From the NCBI GenBank assembly GCA_017302255.1, contig JAFLDV010000002.1, forward strand, positions 62,001 through 126,000: 64,000 nt of DNA. The letters run 5' to 3'. The notes under the pieces were generated by a model that searched no databases, was not told where the DNA came from, and saw only the letters and a program-made list of their open reading frames with translations. This document shows positions 63,987-64,000 of this stretch, piece after piece. The position numbers and the translations under genes are program-made. The DNA comes from Gammaproteobacteria bacterium. GTDB lineage: Bacteria; Pseudomonadota; Gammaproteobacteria; Enterobacterales; Alteromonadaceae. The stretch's first letter is position 1; every line of letters begins with the position of its first letter.

Positions 63987-64000
63987 CGGCGTGTTAGCCA

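Noticed and set aside
1..64000. tRNA, rRNA, CRISPR, integrase or prophage
   Set aside because: No cloverleaf-like intergenic sequence, conserved rRNA stretch, repeat-spacer array or phage gene was seen on reading both strands.

Overview
The window looks like a contiguous stretch of chromosome from a Gram-negative gammaproteobacterium, probably an aquatic Alteromonadales or Rheinheimera-like lineage. The support is qualitative. It has many lipoproteins and signal peptides, a TonB-dependent siderophore receptor with Fur-like boxes, FeoAB, an ArfA ribosome-rescue gene whose coding region contains a terminator, a two-cysteine OhrR, a CstA/YbdD pair and an M2 dicarboxypeptidase lipoprotein. Gene density is high and both strands are used. 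I see no rRNA, tRNA, CRISPR array, prophage or integron. The species is inference and was not tested.

Layout. 1-10 kb: the start of a response regulator overlaps a sensor histidine kinase, with a lipoprotein gene running divergently. An M2 peptidase, a second lipoprotein, a PLP sulfur-amino-acid lyase, a 2-oxoglutarate oxygenase, a 51-codon small gene with its own terminator and a divergent LysR regulator follow. 10-22 kb: a perfect 14-bp parS-like palindrome lies between genes, then a GNAT acetyltransferase, two FAD enzymes, a two-gene ABC exporter, ferredoxin FdxA, a large unknown protein, OhrR, a LysE-type exporter, a DUF1993 protein and an MFS transporter. 22-28 kb is a sensory block: periplasmic solute-binding-like proteins without permeases, one of them fused to a GGDEF domain, plus a chemoreceptor, with arfA in the middle. 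28-36 kb: cstA-ybdD, an outer-membrane barrel, the TonB-dependent receptor, an M14 peptidase and a FIST-domain protein.

36-38.6 kb is the only clearly accessory-looking segment. It holds short tandem and inverted repeats, an IS200/REP-type HUH transposase and an AT-rich orphan gene. 38.6-54 kb carries an FKBP isomerase, a lipoprotein, an unusually long M48 peptidase, feoAB behind a Fur-like box, a VOC protein, a branched-chain aminotransferase, an isochorismatase-like hydrolase, a membrane FKBP, a cupin, a flavin amine oxidase, a CPBP protease and a divergent copZ/copA copper pair. 54-64 kb: a second small barrel, an ABC1/UbiB-family kinase-like protein, signal peptidase I, a periplasmic FKBP, a 1584-residue helicase-nuclease resembling the DUF4011-helicase-Vsr (Hhe) defence architecture, and a terminal lipoprotein.

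The most notable items are the intrinsic terminator inside arfA, the parS-like site, the single-gene Hhe-like helicase-nuclease, several long perfect inverted repeats in front of transporter and regulator genes, an 11-bp phased GGCTA array, and two very small candidate genes.
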